Shown here in pieces: positions 8,501 through 16,658 of a DNA stretch of 47,646 nucleotides; position 1 is the stretch's first letter, and every line of letters begins with the position of its first letter. A program made the translations under genes and the position numbers. Source of the stretch: Archaeoglobaceae archaeon (lineage in GTDB: Archaea; Halobacteriota; Archaeoglobi; Archaeoglobales; Archaeoglobaceae); assembly GCA_027064525.1 (NCBI GenBank), contig JAMOPJ010000021.1:1-47646 (forward strand), written 5' to 3'. The notes under the pieces are model-generated. The model made no database searches. It was not told the origin of the DNA and worked only from the letters and a program-made list of their open reading frames with translations.

Positions 8501-8761
8501 ATTTAATATTTTCTAATTTTTATTAAAGTATTTCAAAATATTTAAAATTTCTAACAATTTAAAATTCCGTGGATATTTCATTTCTAAAAATTATAAATTT
8601 TAAAAATAAAATACTGTTTTGCTTAAATCGAACAGTAATGTCTGGTTGTAATCTTCTAATTGCCCTTAGCAGATCAAAGATTTCTGGATGTTTTTATTCA
8701 AAAGTATCATCAATCTTTAAACTATTTTAAAAAATAATTGATTCAAAAGTTTTCGAAATCA
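8501..8761. other. AT-rich intergenic region upstream of the DUF169 operon
   Basis: About 260 bp, strongly AT-rich, between the end of the LysR-type gene and the DUF169 operon, both on the minus strand. It contains the TATA-like box for DUF169 near 8505. A short minus-strand stretch around 8620-8700 reads as protein-like (HPEIFDLLRAIRRLQPD) but has no start codon in a suitable place and is interrupted by stops; it may be a decayed gene fragment. I see no RNA gene. Confidence 0.5.
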
Positions 8762-9700
8762 TCAAACCAAACCCTTACAAATCTCACCAACGTCATTAAA
8801 GAACTTCTTGCAATTCTTTATAATGAAATCCGCGTATTCTCTTAGTTTATCGCTTTCCATTGCGAGTTTGTTAGCTATGAAGAAAACCTTTCGTTCTCCT
8901 TTGAAATCAGCTATCTTTCTCACTTTTATCAATCCAACCTCGCATGCTTTGCAGACAGCAATAAAAGACGTTATAGCAACTCCAAGTCCATTGCTCACTG
9001 CGTTTATTTTTGAAAAGAAATCGTTTACAACATAAGCTATGTTCAGATCCTCTGGATTCACTCCAGACTCCCTCAGAGCTTTCATAGTGCTCGTAGTAAT
9101 TCCGTAGTTTTCGTTCAGTATGATTATATTTTCTCTGAGAACGTCCTCCAGAGTCACGATGCTTTTCCTTGCCAGTGGATGGTTTATCGGGACTATGAGA
9201 ACGAGCAAGTCACTTCCCAATTCTGTGACGAACAGGTTGTTGCTCTTGAGTATGTCTTCGTTCACATCGCCGACTATTGCGAAATCAACTTTTCCGTCTA
9301 TTATGTCTTTGATGCACTCGTGGGCACCCTTCAGCTCCACCTTCACCTCAAGATCCGGATACTTCGCCTTCAAAAGCGTCTTTATGCTGAAGACGACATC
9401 GATACCGACCATTCCAGAAGCAAGGGAGATCTCTCTGTTTCTTATGTTCAAAAGCAACCTCTTTGTTTCTTCAATGCTACCGAGTATGTATTCGATGTTC
9501 TTGAGGACTATTTTTCCCTCTTCAGTGAGTTCGATGCCGTTGATGTTCCTCTTGAATAGCTTAGCTCCATAGAAGTCCTCGAGAGATTTTACCTGAAAGC
9601 TCACCGTGCTGACGGAAGTCCCCAAAGCTTTTGCCGCCTTCTTTAGACTTCCCCTCTTCACGACCTCTGTGAAGGTTCTCATGAAGTCTATCCGAACCAC
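8762..9700 (-). CDS. LysR-family transcriptional regulator
   Basis: A 312-residue LysR-type regulator: winged helix-turn-helix at 5-62 (SLKKAAKALGTSVSTVSFQV, then LFKRNINGIELTEEGK) and a two-lobed periplasmic-binding-protein-like effector domain from about 90 to 300. LysR regulators are common in bacteria and much less so in archaea, so bacterial ancestry is likely. The GTG at 9700 keeps the whole winged helix; an ATG at 9682 would cut into its first helix. It diverges from the fqo operon, and LysR proteins commonly control a divergent neighbour, so fqo is the first target to consider. The ligand is unknown. Confidence 0.88.
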   Translation of the reverse strand: MVRIDFMRTFTEVVKRGSLKKAAKALGTSVSTVSFQVKSLEDFYGAKLFKRNINGIELTEEGKIVLKNIEYILGSIEETKRLLLNIRNREISLASGMVGIDVVFSIKTLLKAKYPDLEVKVELKGAHECIKDIIDGKVDFAIVGDVNEDILKSNNLFVTELGSDLLVLIVPINHPLARKSIVTLEDVLRENIIILNENYGITTSTMKALRESGVNPEDLNIAYVVNDFFSKINAVSNGLGVAITSFIAVCKACEVGLIKVRKIADFKGERKVFFIANKLAMESDKLREYADFIIKNCKKFFNDVGEICKGLV

Positions 9701-9781
9701 GGCGAAACTTTGAGAATTTTAGTCTTTTAAATTTTTTGATATATATTTCAAATAATTCGTAATTTCAAAAAATTTAGACGG

Positions 9782-9809
9782 TTGTGAATCTCGAAAATAA
9801 CCCTCACAA
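9782..9809. promoter_or_regulatory. Candidate regulator site TTGTGA-N16-TCACAA upstream of fqo
   Basis: Perfect 6-bp inverted arms, TTGTGA at 9782-9787 and TCACAA at 9804-9809, lie in the 157-bp gap between the LysR-type gene and fqoJ, about 20 bp upstream of the probable fqo TATA box (GATTTATTAATT near 9830). Position and dyad symmetry suit an activator or dual-acting LysR site. No binding data exist here, and AT-rich DNA produces such dyads by chance. Confidence 0.4.
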
Positions 9810-9857
9810 ACAATAAAAATAGTAAGATTTATTAATTGAAAATTCTAAAGGCGAGAT

Positions 9858-10331
9858 ATGGATACTACGAGCCTGATTTTATTAGCTTTGGGATCTGTAA
9901 CCGTATTGTCATCTTTAGGCGTTCTGCTTTCGAGAGACAACTTCTACTCGGCATTATACATGGCTTTGACCATGATATTCATCGCTACGACATTTGCAGT
10001 ATTCAACATCCAATCGGCATTCATACTGATCGCATTCATATTCATAGGTGCCATCGGTATCATTACTGTTGCTTTGGCAGCTGTGTTTAGATACGTGCCG
10101 AGACGGATTCCTGTGGATCGGCTTTGGATAATTCCAACGATTTTGACGATCGCTGTTCTCGCATACACCCTCTACAAGTATGCGACGTTCAATCTTTCCA
10201 CGGCTTCTGTCGACATATCCGCGTTTCAATCGCAATACGCGCTCGCTGTGGTGTTTTTGATCTGTTTGATGGTTTTGCTTATGATATCAATAGTAAAGAT
10301 AGTTAGGAGGGAAGAGTTGTGTTTGAAGTAG
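9858..10331 (+). CDS. fqoJ: F420H2:quinone oxidoreductase subunit J (NuoJ-like)
   Basis: Membrane subunit J of the complex-I-like F420H2 dehydrogenase, which passes electrons from reduced F420 to membrane quinone and pumps protons. The 157-residue protein has about five hydrophobic segments and the conserved early sequence SRDNFYSALYMALTMIFIATTF, here residues 24-45, equivalent to the NuoJ helix lining the proton path. It opens the operon; a TATA-like box lies about 28 bp upstream of the ATG. The product overlaps fqoK by 13 bp. The gene letter follows from order and size. Confidence 0.88.
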   Translation: MDTTSLILLALGSVTVLSSLGVLLSRDNFYSALYMALTMIFIATTFAVFNIQSAFILIAFIFIGAIGIITVALAAVFRYVPRRIPVDRLWIIPTILTIAVLAYTLYKYATFNLSTASVDISAFQSQYALAVVFLICLMVLLMISIVKIVRREELCLK

Positions 10332-10630
10332 CTATAATCCTGATTACAGCTGTAGTGGTATTACTAATAGCATATCTTACAGCGATCTCAAGCAAAGATC
10401 TGATCAGGCTACTGATCTCACTGGAGATGATGTTCGGAGCAGTCTTTTTAGCTTTAATTCCAGTATTCTCGATTCCGGAGATGACAAACACGGCATTTGG
10501 TGTTCTCGTCATAACGATATTTACGAGTAGTAGCGAGCTTCTAGTTCTGATAGCTTCGATAGTGCTCCTCAACAGAATGACGAGGGATATATCGACGGAT
10601 GTTGTTTCTTCGGGAGGTGATCCGCTGTGA
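10319..10630 (+). CDS. fqoK: F420H2:quinone oxidoreductase subunit K (NuoK-like)
   Basis: A 103-residue subunit with three membrane helices. The two buried glutamates needed for proton transfer in NuoK are present: LISLEMMFGAVF (second helix) and SSSELLVLIASI (third helix). It starts with GTG at 10319, with AGGAGG eight bases upstream, inside the end of fqoJ. It overlaps fqoM by 4 bp, so translation is probably coupled. Confidence 0.92.
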   Translation: MFEVAIILITAVVVLLIAYLTAISSKDLIRLLISLEMMFGAVFLALIPVFSIPEMTNTAFGVLVITIFTSSSELLVLIASIVLLNRMTRDISTDVVSSGGDPL

Positions 10631-12072
10631 ATGCTGTGATCTATGCTATATTGATACCTTTAATAATAACATTTATAGCGCCGTTCTTCAGGCCGAGAGC
10701 GGCAACTGTAGTTTCATTCGTAGCGTTCATAATTCCGTTCTTCGTAACTCTCTGGGCTTTACTTACTGACCAGAGTTTCGAGCTTCCACTGATGAATCTT
10801 GGCAAGCCGATAGGCGAGTTCTACCTGTTTGCCGATTCTATAACGAACGCTTTTGGAGCCACGATTTGCCTTATTTCTGCGATGGTTGCCCTCTATTCTC
10901 TACCATACATGAAGCACAGATTTGAGGAGATGAGGGATGAGATCGACGACATAACAAGAGAGTTCAGAAAATACTTCTTCCTATACAACCTCTACGCCGT
11001 TTCAATGCTCTGGCTCGTCTACTGCGGAAATCTGATATTGCTTTACATATTCCTCGAGATCTCGTTGCTTGCATCTTTCCTGCTCATCTACAAATACGGT
11101 TACGGAAACAGGCAGTGGGTTGCACTGCTATATTTCGTTTGGACACACATAGCTGGAGTTCTAACGCTGATTGGGTTCCTCATGGTAGCATTCGAGAACT
11201 CCACGCTTGCTTTGAAGAGCATAACGACTGTGAGCTTCCTTGCATGGCTGTTGATATTCTTGGGAATGGTCGTAAAGCTTCCGGGCTTAGGACCGCACAT
11301 ATGGCTTCCATGGGCTCATGCAGAAGCTCCAACACCAGTTAGCGCCTTACTGAGTCCGTTAACGGTCGGTTTGGCGGGATATGTTTTGCTTAGAGTTTAT
11401 ATGGCTAGTCCTTGGTTCATCGATGAATATAGAGATATAATAATTGCATATGGAATTTTAACGAGCATATATGCAGGATTTTCAGTTTTCAAGCAAACGG
11501 ACTACAAGAGGTTGCTCGCTTACTCCACAGTTTCACAGATGGGTTACATGCTCATAGCACTCTGCTTGGGTAGCTATGGTCTCTTGGGACTTGTGATCCA
11601 ATACATATCTCACGCTTTCGGTAAATCGATCTTGTTCATGACAGCTGGCGGAATAATTGCTCTCTATCACGGCTTGAGAGACGTAAACAAGATGGGTGGA
11701 TTGCACGAATACATTCCAACGATTTCAAACGCTGCGCTAATAGGTTTCATGAACTTGAGTGGAATCTTGGCAATCGGAATGTTTGGCGAGTTCTTCATAC
11801 TCAAGGGAATCGTCGACGTTTACGGGCTCGATCTCAAGCTGATACTTGCAGTAGTCTTCGTGTTCATAATCTCAGGATGGTACAGCTTCTACACGCTGAG
11901 GAAGATATTCTACGGAACTCCTAAGGGAATGGAAAGACCAAAAATCAGCAGGTTCTTGGACACACCGCTGTATGTGATTGGAGTGATCTCGATCGTGTTC
12001 ATATTCCCCCCGCTTGCGACGTTATTCCTCAAGAGCCTTAAGCTCTGTATATTGGGAGGTGTCTGCCCATGA
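10627..12072 (+). CDS. fqoM: F420H2:quinone oxidoreductase subunit M (antiporter-like)
   Basis: An antiporter-like proton-pumping subunit of 481 residues with about fourteen membrane helices. Key residues are visible: the helix-5 glutamate in IFLEISLLASF, the helix-7 lysine in MVVKLPGLGPHIWLPWAHAE and the following APTPVSALLSPL. It starts with GTG at 10627 after GGAGGTGAT and overlaps K and L by 4 bp each. The gene order K-M-L rather than the bacterial K-L-M matches the order known for Archaeoglobus fqo. Length is normal. Confidence 0.92.
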   Translation: MNAVIYAILIPLIITFIAPFFRPRAATVVSFVAFIIPFFVTLWALLTDQSFELPLMNLGKPIGEFYLFADSITNAFGATICLISAMVALYSLPYMKHRFEEMRDEIDDITREFRKYFFLYNLYAVSMLWLVYCGNLILLYIFLEISLLASFLLIYKYGYGNRQWVALLYFVWTHIAGVLTLIGFLMVAFENSTLALKSITTVSFLAWLLIFLGMVVKLPGLGPHIWLPWAHAEAPTPVSALLSPLTVGLAGYVLLRVYMASPWFIDEYRDIIIAYGILTSIYAGFSVFKQTDYKRLLAYSTVSQMGYMLIALCLGSYGLLGLVIQYISHAFGKSILFMTAGGIIALYHGLRDVNKMGGLHEYIPTISNAALIGFMNLSGILAIGMFGEFFILKGIVDVYGLDLKLILAVVFVFIISGWYSFYTLRKIFYGTPKGMERPKISRFLDTPLYVIGVISIVFIFPPLATLFLKSLKLCILGGVCP

Positions 12073-13979
12073 TCGATGTCGCAACTTTACTGTTCCTCCT
12101 ATTTGCAACTCCAGTGGCATGTAGCCTTCCGATAGCATTTGCGTGGGTCTATAAGCCGGGAGCTGGATGGGCTCGTAAGCTACCGATACTCTCAGTATTC
12201 GGCTTATTCGTATCACTCTGCATAGCACTCTACATCCTATTCTACTTCCCGGAGGGTAAGTTTGTTTATCCATGGCTTCCGGACTATAACATAAACTTCG
12301 TGTTCATATTTGACTACCTCAGCAAATACATGGGAGCTCTGACGGCTTTGATCGCTTTCCTAATTGGAGTTTACGGCTTGGAATACATGAAGCACGACTA
12401 CCGTTTGGGATGGTATTGGTTCTTCTTCAACATGTTCACGGCATCGATGCTCCTTGTGGTTTACAGCGACAACCTGATGCTACTTTTGATAGGCTGGGAA
12501 GGTTTGGGTTTGGCTTCTTGGGGACTCATAGGCCACTGGTTCAGGGATGACGACGAATTAGCCTATGTTGGAATAATCGGAAGGAAAGTCGGGCCTCTCA
12601 ACATGTTCTGGTCTCCAAGCTTCGGTGGTTGGAGAGCAATCTCGACGATAAGATTCGGAGACATGCCGATGTTCTTTGCAATTGCAGCGATCTACGCTCT
12701 GACTGGAAACCTCAACATATCTGAGATCGACTGGGCGCATCTCTTCCATCACATCGGAACGGTTGGAACTATAATCCTGATAATCGCATTCCTCATGGGT
12801 CCGTTTACGAAGTCCGCTCAACTCCCGTTCAGCGAGTGGCTTATGACCGCTATGACAGGTCCTACCACAGTCAGTGCCTTGCTTCACTCAGCTACGATGG
12901 TTGCTGCTGGAACTTACCTATTCATGAGGCTGAGCTGGTATGTAGAGCCTTGGAAGTTGCATCACGCGCACGGAGTTGAAACGATCTATCTGTTCGTGCT
13001 GTTCCTTGGACTGACCTCCGCACTCTACGGAGCTTCCGTCGCTTTAGGTTGCAGGGAGAGGAAGGTTCTGCTTGCAGCATCAACGATGTCGAGTCTTGGT
13101 TTGATGTTCGCATGTGCGGCAGCATCTTTCTGGCTTGGAAAGATAGCGATTTACGTTGCGTTCTGGTATTTGATTACCCACGCGTTCGCAAAGGCTACGC
13201 TCTTCCTCGTAGCCGGACATCTCATCCACGCAACCCACGACAGGTTCTGCTGTGGTAACCTTGAGCTTGCGAAGAAGATGAAGGTTGCATTCGCCGCAAC
13301 GATCTTCGCAACGATATGCTTGTCGGGAATTCCGCCCTTCACGGCCTACTGGGTCAAGTCCGCAATGGATGAGGTGATGCACCATCTGATGCATGAGGTC
13401 GGTGGAGCTCCGCTGTATATGCTCATAGCTGTGTCTGTGATCTATTCAGCGTTCTTGGCTAAGTTCCTCAGCCTAAACTTCATAAAGGGTGACAAGCCCA
13501 AGCATCTACATTTGCATGGAGAAGTTCTGATGCCAATTGCCTACGCGATCATGGTTTCGATGCTTGCCGTGTTGCTATACGCTATACTCGGACATGTGGA
13601 GCCAATCGCAAGCGAGTTCGTGGAGAAAGGTTTCGAGAAGTCATCACTTGCTGTTGGTTTAGCGGTGCTGATATCCTACGCTATCGCATTGGTCGTTCCA
13701 AGACTAGAATCGCCCATCGGTAGGTTCTTGGGCGATAGGATGTATATGTCCGCTCTGAACGATTACATCATTCCCAAGATCGGCTGGGCGATCGCTAGGG
13801 TTGTCGATTGGGGCAACAGACTGATTGACTTCTTCTGCCATCAGGCCATTCCGGAGCTCATCGCAACGTATTCACTTGGAATTCGAGCCATTCAGTCCGG
13901 ATACCTCAAGAGGTATGTTAAGATCGCTTTGGGATTTGTTATGGTCGCCTTGATAGTTGCATCGCTGGTAAGGTGGTGA
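12069..13979 (+). CDS. fqoL: F420H2:quinone oxidoreductase subunit L (antiporter-like, with lateral helix)
   Basis: The largest pump subunit at 636 residues. Conserved features include the helix-5 glutamate (LIGWEGLGLASWGLIG), the helix-7 lysine (MGPFTKSAQLPFSEWL) and the helix-8 histidine motif (SALLHSATMVAAGTYLFMRL). The C-terminal extension after about residue 500 has the features of the lateral helix and final anchor helix seen in NuoL. An insertion at about 170-215 (GRKVGPLNMFWSPSFGGWR) precedes the next conserved helix. It overlaps fqoM by 4 bp. Confidence 0.92.
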   Translation: MIDVATLLFLLFATPVACSLPIAFAWVYKPGAGWARKLPILSVFGLFVSLCIALYILFYFPEGKFVYPWLPDYNINFVFIFDYLSKYMGALTALIAFLIGVYGLEYMKHDYRLGWYWFFFNMFTASMLLVVYSDNLMLLLIGWEGLGLASWGLIGHWFRDDDELAYVGIIGRKVGPLNMFWSPSFGGWRAISTIRFGDMPMFFAIAAIYALTGNLNISEIDWAHLFHHIGTVGTIILIIAFLMGPFTKSAQLPFSEWLMTAMTGPTTVSALLHSATMVAAGTYLFMRLSWYVEPWKLHHAHGVETIYLFVLFLGLTSALYGASVALGCRERKVLLAASTMSSLGLMFACAAASFWLGKIAIYVAFWYLITHAFAKATLFLVAGHLIHATHDRFCCGNLELAKKMKVAFAATIFATICLSGIPPFTAYWVKSAMDEVMHHLMHEVGGAPLYMLIAVSVIYSAFLAKFLSLNFIKGDKPKHLHLHGEVLMPIAYAIMVSMLAVLLYAILGHVEPIASEFVEKGFEKSSLAVGLAVLISYAIALVVPRLESPIGRFLGDRMYMSALNDYIIPKIGWAIARVVDWGNRLIDFFCHQAIPELIATYSLGIRAIQSGYLKRYVKIALGFVMVALIVASLVRW

Positions 13980-13983
13980 AAGC

Positions 13984-15204
13984 ATGATCGAGCTTATAGT
14001 TGCCTCCTTAATTTTAATCGCCTTAGGATCCGCACTGTCGTTCAAGAGTCCGAGGAGCGTATTTGTTATCAGTCTGATAGCTCTACTGATAATGCTTCTA
14101 CTGCCAGAATACAGAAGTTACGTGGTGTTGGTGGTTGCGATTGGGGTCTTGAATCTGCTTTCGATGACTCTGATGAGAAACCAGATCAAGGGTGTAGACT
14201 ACGCTCTGACAGCTTTGATTGCAATAGCAACAGTTTACGTCGTTTTTACCAACGATTTGGCCATGATCTTGCTGATGTTCGTGATAACGTCGATTCCTAC
14301 ATACGTCCTGATAATGACGAGCGAAGGTAAGGCTAATGTGGAAGTTGCAATAAAATACATAACTTTCATGGTTCTCGCAACGGTTCTTTTCTTGGCTGGA
14401 GCGATGTTGCTCGTGTATGCTAACAGTGTAAATGCAAGCTACCTCTACGTTTTGGGCTTCGTGATGCTGATAATAGGCTTGGGGATGGAAGTCGGCTGTG
14501 CTCCGATGCACGAGTGGGTTCCAGATGTCTTCGATACCGCCGATCCGATTCCGGTTTCGATCGTTGCATCCATAGCCAAGATAGTTCCGTTTGTAGCCGC
14601 ATACAAGATACTCGTCATGACCGCAAACCCGCTCACGGCGAAGATTGTTCTCTTCGTCGCATTCGTTGCAGCGGTATCGATGTTCATGGGAAACATCGGT
14701 GCTCTCACTTCAACGAATCCAGCGAGGATCTTAGCCTACTCCACAGTTGCCAATATGGGATACATCCTCGCAACGCTCGTAGCTCTGATAAACCTGGACT
14801 GGATCTACTTGGCTTTCGCTGGAGCTTTACTTCAGCTGATGGCCAACGCTTTCGGAAAGGTCGGATTCTTCGTATCGATAAAGGAGAATGGAGCATCAAC
14901 GTATCTGATGTATGCTTTGGCCTTCTCGTTCATAGGGATGCCACCGCTCATCGGATTCTGGGGTAAGCTGTTCATACTGCTCTCTTTGGTTAAGGTTGGC
15001 TACATCTGGCTGGCCTTGATACTCGTCATAAACTCGGCCATGTCAGTTCCTTACTACATAAGACTCGCGAGAATCTTAGCAAAACCAACAATTCCAAGCT
15101 TCGTCAACGCTATAGTGTTGGTTGCCGTCGCTCTGACTTTCATAACCGTGATCCCGCCGAATTGGTTTATCGATCTTGCTAAGGCTATAATAGGAGGTGT
15201 TTGA
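13984..15204 (+). CDS. fqoN: F420H2:quinone oxidoreductase subunit N (antiporter-like, altered channel residues)
   Basis: A 406-residue NuoN-like subunit, about 80 residues shorter than E. coli NuoN. The core motifs are recognisable: GCAPMHEWVPDVFDTADPIP and IGMPPLIGFWGKLF with its lysine, plus Lys199 in SIAKIV. By eye, the helix-7 lysine of NuoN (FK before the PFH motif) is Glu169 here (LGMEVGCAP), and the helix-5 glutamate aligns with ITSIPTYVL, where no acidic residue is seen. If that alignment holds, this subunit may pump differently or not at all. It sits between L and A in the operon; an ATG starts it 4 bp after L. Confidence 0.88.
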   Translation: MIELIVASLILIALGSALSFKSPRSVFVISLIALLIMLLLPEYRSYVVLVVAIGVLNLLSMTLMRNQIKGVDYALTALIAIATVYVVFTNDLAMILLMFVITSIPTYVLIMTSEGKANVEVAIKYITFMVLATVLFLAGAMLLVYANSVNASYLYVLGFVMLIIGLGMEVGCAPMHEWVPDVFDTADPIPVSIVASIAKIVPFVAAYKILVMTANPLTAKIVLFVAFVAAVSMFMGNIGALTSTNPARILAYSTVANMGYILATLVALINLDWIYLAFAGALLQLMANAFGKVGFFVSIKENGASTYLMYALAFSFIGMPPLIGFWGKLFILLSLVKVGYIWLALILVINSAMSVPYYIRLARILAKPTIPSFVNAIVLVAVALTFITVIPPNWFIDLAKAIIGGV

Positions 15205-15205
15205 A

Positions 15206-15571
15206 GTGAGCCTGATCGAGAATGCGATTGCCGTTGCTTTGTTGATAATCGTGTGTTTGGCGATAGATGGTATAATGGTCTTCCTCATCAAGCTCATCCC
15301 GATGAAGAAACCGACGCCGGTAAAGCTTGAGAGGTATGAATCTGGACACATACCGACAATACCGCCGAAATACACCTTGCCAATGCAATACTTCGGCTAC
15401 GTCTTCATGTTCATGGCCTGCGAGCCGATCCTTGTCCTACTGCTGTTGTTCGTTGCCAATCCGAACGTTTTCACGATCCTGTTGACAGTTTTGGCCTTCA
15501 TCCTGCTAACGCCGGCCATTTACATCTCGTATAAGTATTCCCTTGATATAGCCTATAAGGCGAGGTGGTAG
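15206..15571 (+). CDS. fqoA: F420H2:quinone oxidoreductase subunit A (NuoA-like)
   Basis: A membrane subunit of about 121 residues with three helices. The loop YESGHIPTIPPKY corresponds to the NuoA loop near the quinone site, and the second helix has FMFMACEPILVLLLLF in place of the usual FDVE motif, keeping its acidic residue. The GTG at 15206 is chosen because AGGAGGTG lies about 5 bases upstream; an in-frame GTG at 15197 would overlap that site. Confidence 0.88.
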   Translation: MSLIENAIAVALLIIVCLAIDGIMVFLIKLIPMKKPTPVKLERYESGHIPTIPPKYTLPMQYFGYVFMFMACEPILVLLLLFVANPNVFTILLTVLAFILLTPAIYISYKYSLDIAYKARW

Positions 15572-15573
15572 TG

Positions 15574-16656
15574 ATGAGTAGTGAGGATATCAGATTTCTG
15601 CATTCTGGTCCCCTTGCACCGATAAAGAAGTGGGGGACTAAGTGGAGTCTGTGGCCCGTTCACTTAGTTACCGCATGCTGCGGAGTCGAATTGGCTCATG
15701 CTTACGCGTGTGGATACGATGCTGAAAGAATCGGTTCGCTGAACTACGGTATCTGCAGGCATACGAACGTCATAATCGTTGAAGGAGCAATAACGAGGAA
15801 AATGGCTAAGGTTTTAAGAATTACATGGGAGCAGATGCCAAATCCGAAGTTCGTGATCGTGATGGGTGCTTGTGGACTTAAGGGAGGACTCTTCTGGAAC
15901 AGCTACCACATGGTGAAACCTTCGGAAGTTGTGCCAGTAGATTTCTTCGTTCCCGGTTGCCCGCCAACGCCTGAGGCTTTGATTAGGGCTATAGTCCAGC
16001 TTCAGGACAAGATAATGAGCGGTGAAGCGAAGACATCTGCAGAATTTAAGGAGGTAGATTTGGGGAAGCTCTTGGGTGTCGCTAAGGAGGTCAAGCCAAA
16101 GAAGCCACCGAAGTCTCCGAAGAAGGTGGATCCAAAGCCTGAAATTGTGATAGACAAAGCGAAGGAAGTCGAATGGGAGCTTGGGCAGAAGTTGGTTGAA
16201 GATTTTCAGAAGAAGCTTGCCGGAATCGCCGAATCGATAACGATAACAGATGTCAATAGGATATGTGTTAAGGTTGGGAGAGACAACGTTCTTTCGGCTA
16301 TAAGCAAGCTCGCCGACAAATTCGACCACGTGAAGTCCGTGAACGTGATAGATGTTCCTCACGAGAACAAGTTCATAGTCGAGTTTTGGCTCGGCTGTTA
16401 CTCGAACAAGGAGCTCATGCCTGTTTTGGTGAACGTAGCAACTGAAGTGCCGAGAGACGATCCCAAGGTTCCAAGCGTTGCGGGAATATTTCCTTCAGCT
16501 GACTACATGGAGAGGGAGATGCACGAGCTGTTTGGCGTTTGGTTTGAAGGAAATCCGTGGATGGGTAGGAACTTCCTACTCGATCCAGATACGCCGAAAT
16601 ATCCGCTCAGGAAGGATTTCAAGCTTGAAGAGGACAAGTTCGTTGTGGAGGGTTGA
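15574..16656 (+). CDS. fqoBC: F420H2:quinone oxidoreductase fused subunit B/C (NuoB-NuoC)
   Basis: A fusion of the [4Fe-4S] N2-type subunit B (residues about 1-160) with subunit C (about 195-360). The B half carries the cysteines for the terminal cluster: the vicinal pair in TACCGVE near 35, GACG near 100 and PGCPP near 129. A lysine- and proline-rich linker (about 165-190, with KPKKPPKSPKK) separates it from the C half, whose signature ADYMEREMHELFGVWFEGNP is intact. As I recall, the same fusion exists in Archaeoglobus fulgidus. The ATG at 15574 follows GAGGTGGT and lies 2 bp after the A stop; upstream in-frame GTGs overlap A. Confidence 0.93.
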   Translation: MSSEDIRFLHSGPLAPIKKWGTKWSLWPVHLVTACCGVELAHAYACGYDAERIGSLNYGICRHTNVIIVEGAITRKMAKVLRITWEQMPNPKFVIVMGACGLKGGLFWNSYHMVKPSEVVPVDFFVPGCPPTPEALIRAIVQLQDKIMSGEAKTSAEFKEVDLGKLLGVAKEVKPKKPPKSPKKVDPKPEIVIDKAKEVEWELGQKLVEDFQKKLAGIAESITITDVNRICVKVGRDNVLSAISKLADKFDHVKSVNVIDVPHENKFIVEFWLGCYSNKELMPVLVNVATEVPRDDPKVPSVAGIFPSADYMEREMHELFGVWFEGNPWMGRNFLLDPDTPKYPLRKDFKLEEDKFVVEG

Positions 16657-16658
16657 TT

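Noticed and set aside
8620-8700. Protein-like fragment on the minus strand (HPEIFDLLRAIRRLQPD)
   Set aside because: Short, with nearby stops and no start codon; noted as a possible fossil only, not as a gene.
12558-13394. Several antisense frames inside fqoL
   Set aside because: They overlap a strongly conserved NuoL-type gene, show unusual composition and no start signals; typical shadows in a region of biased codon use.
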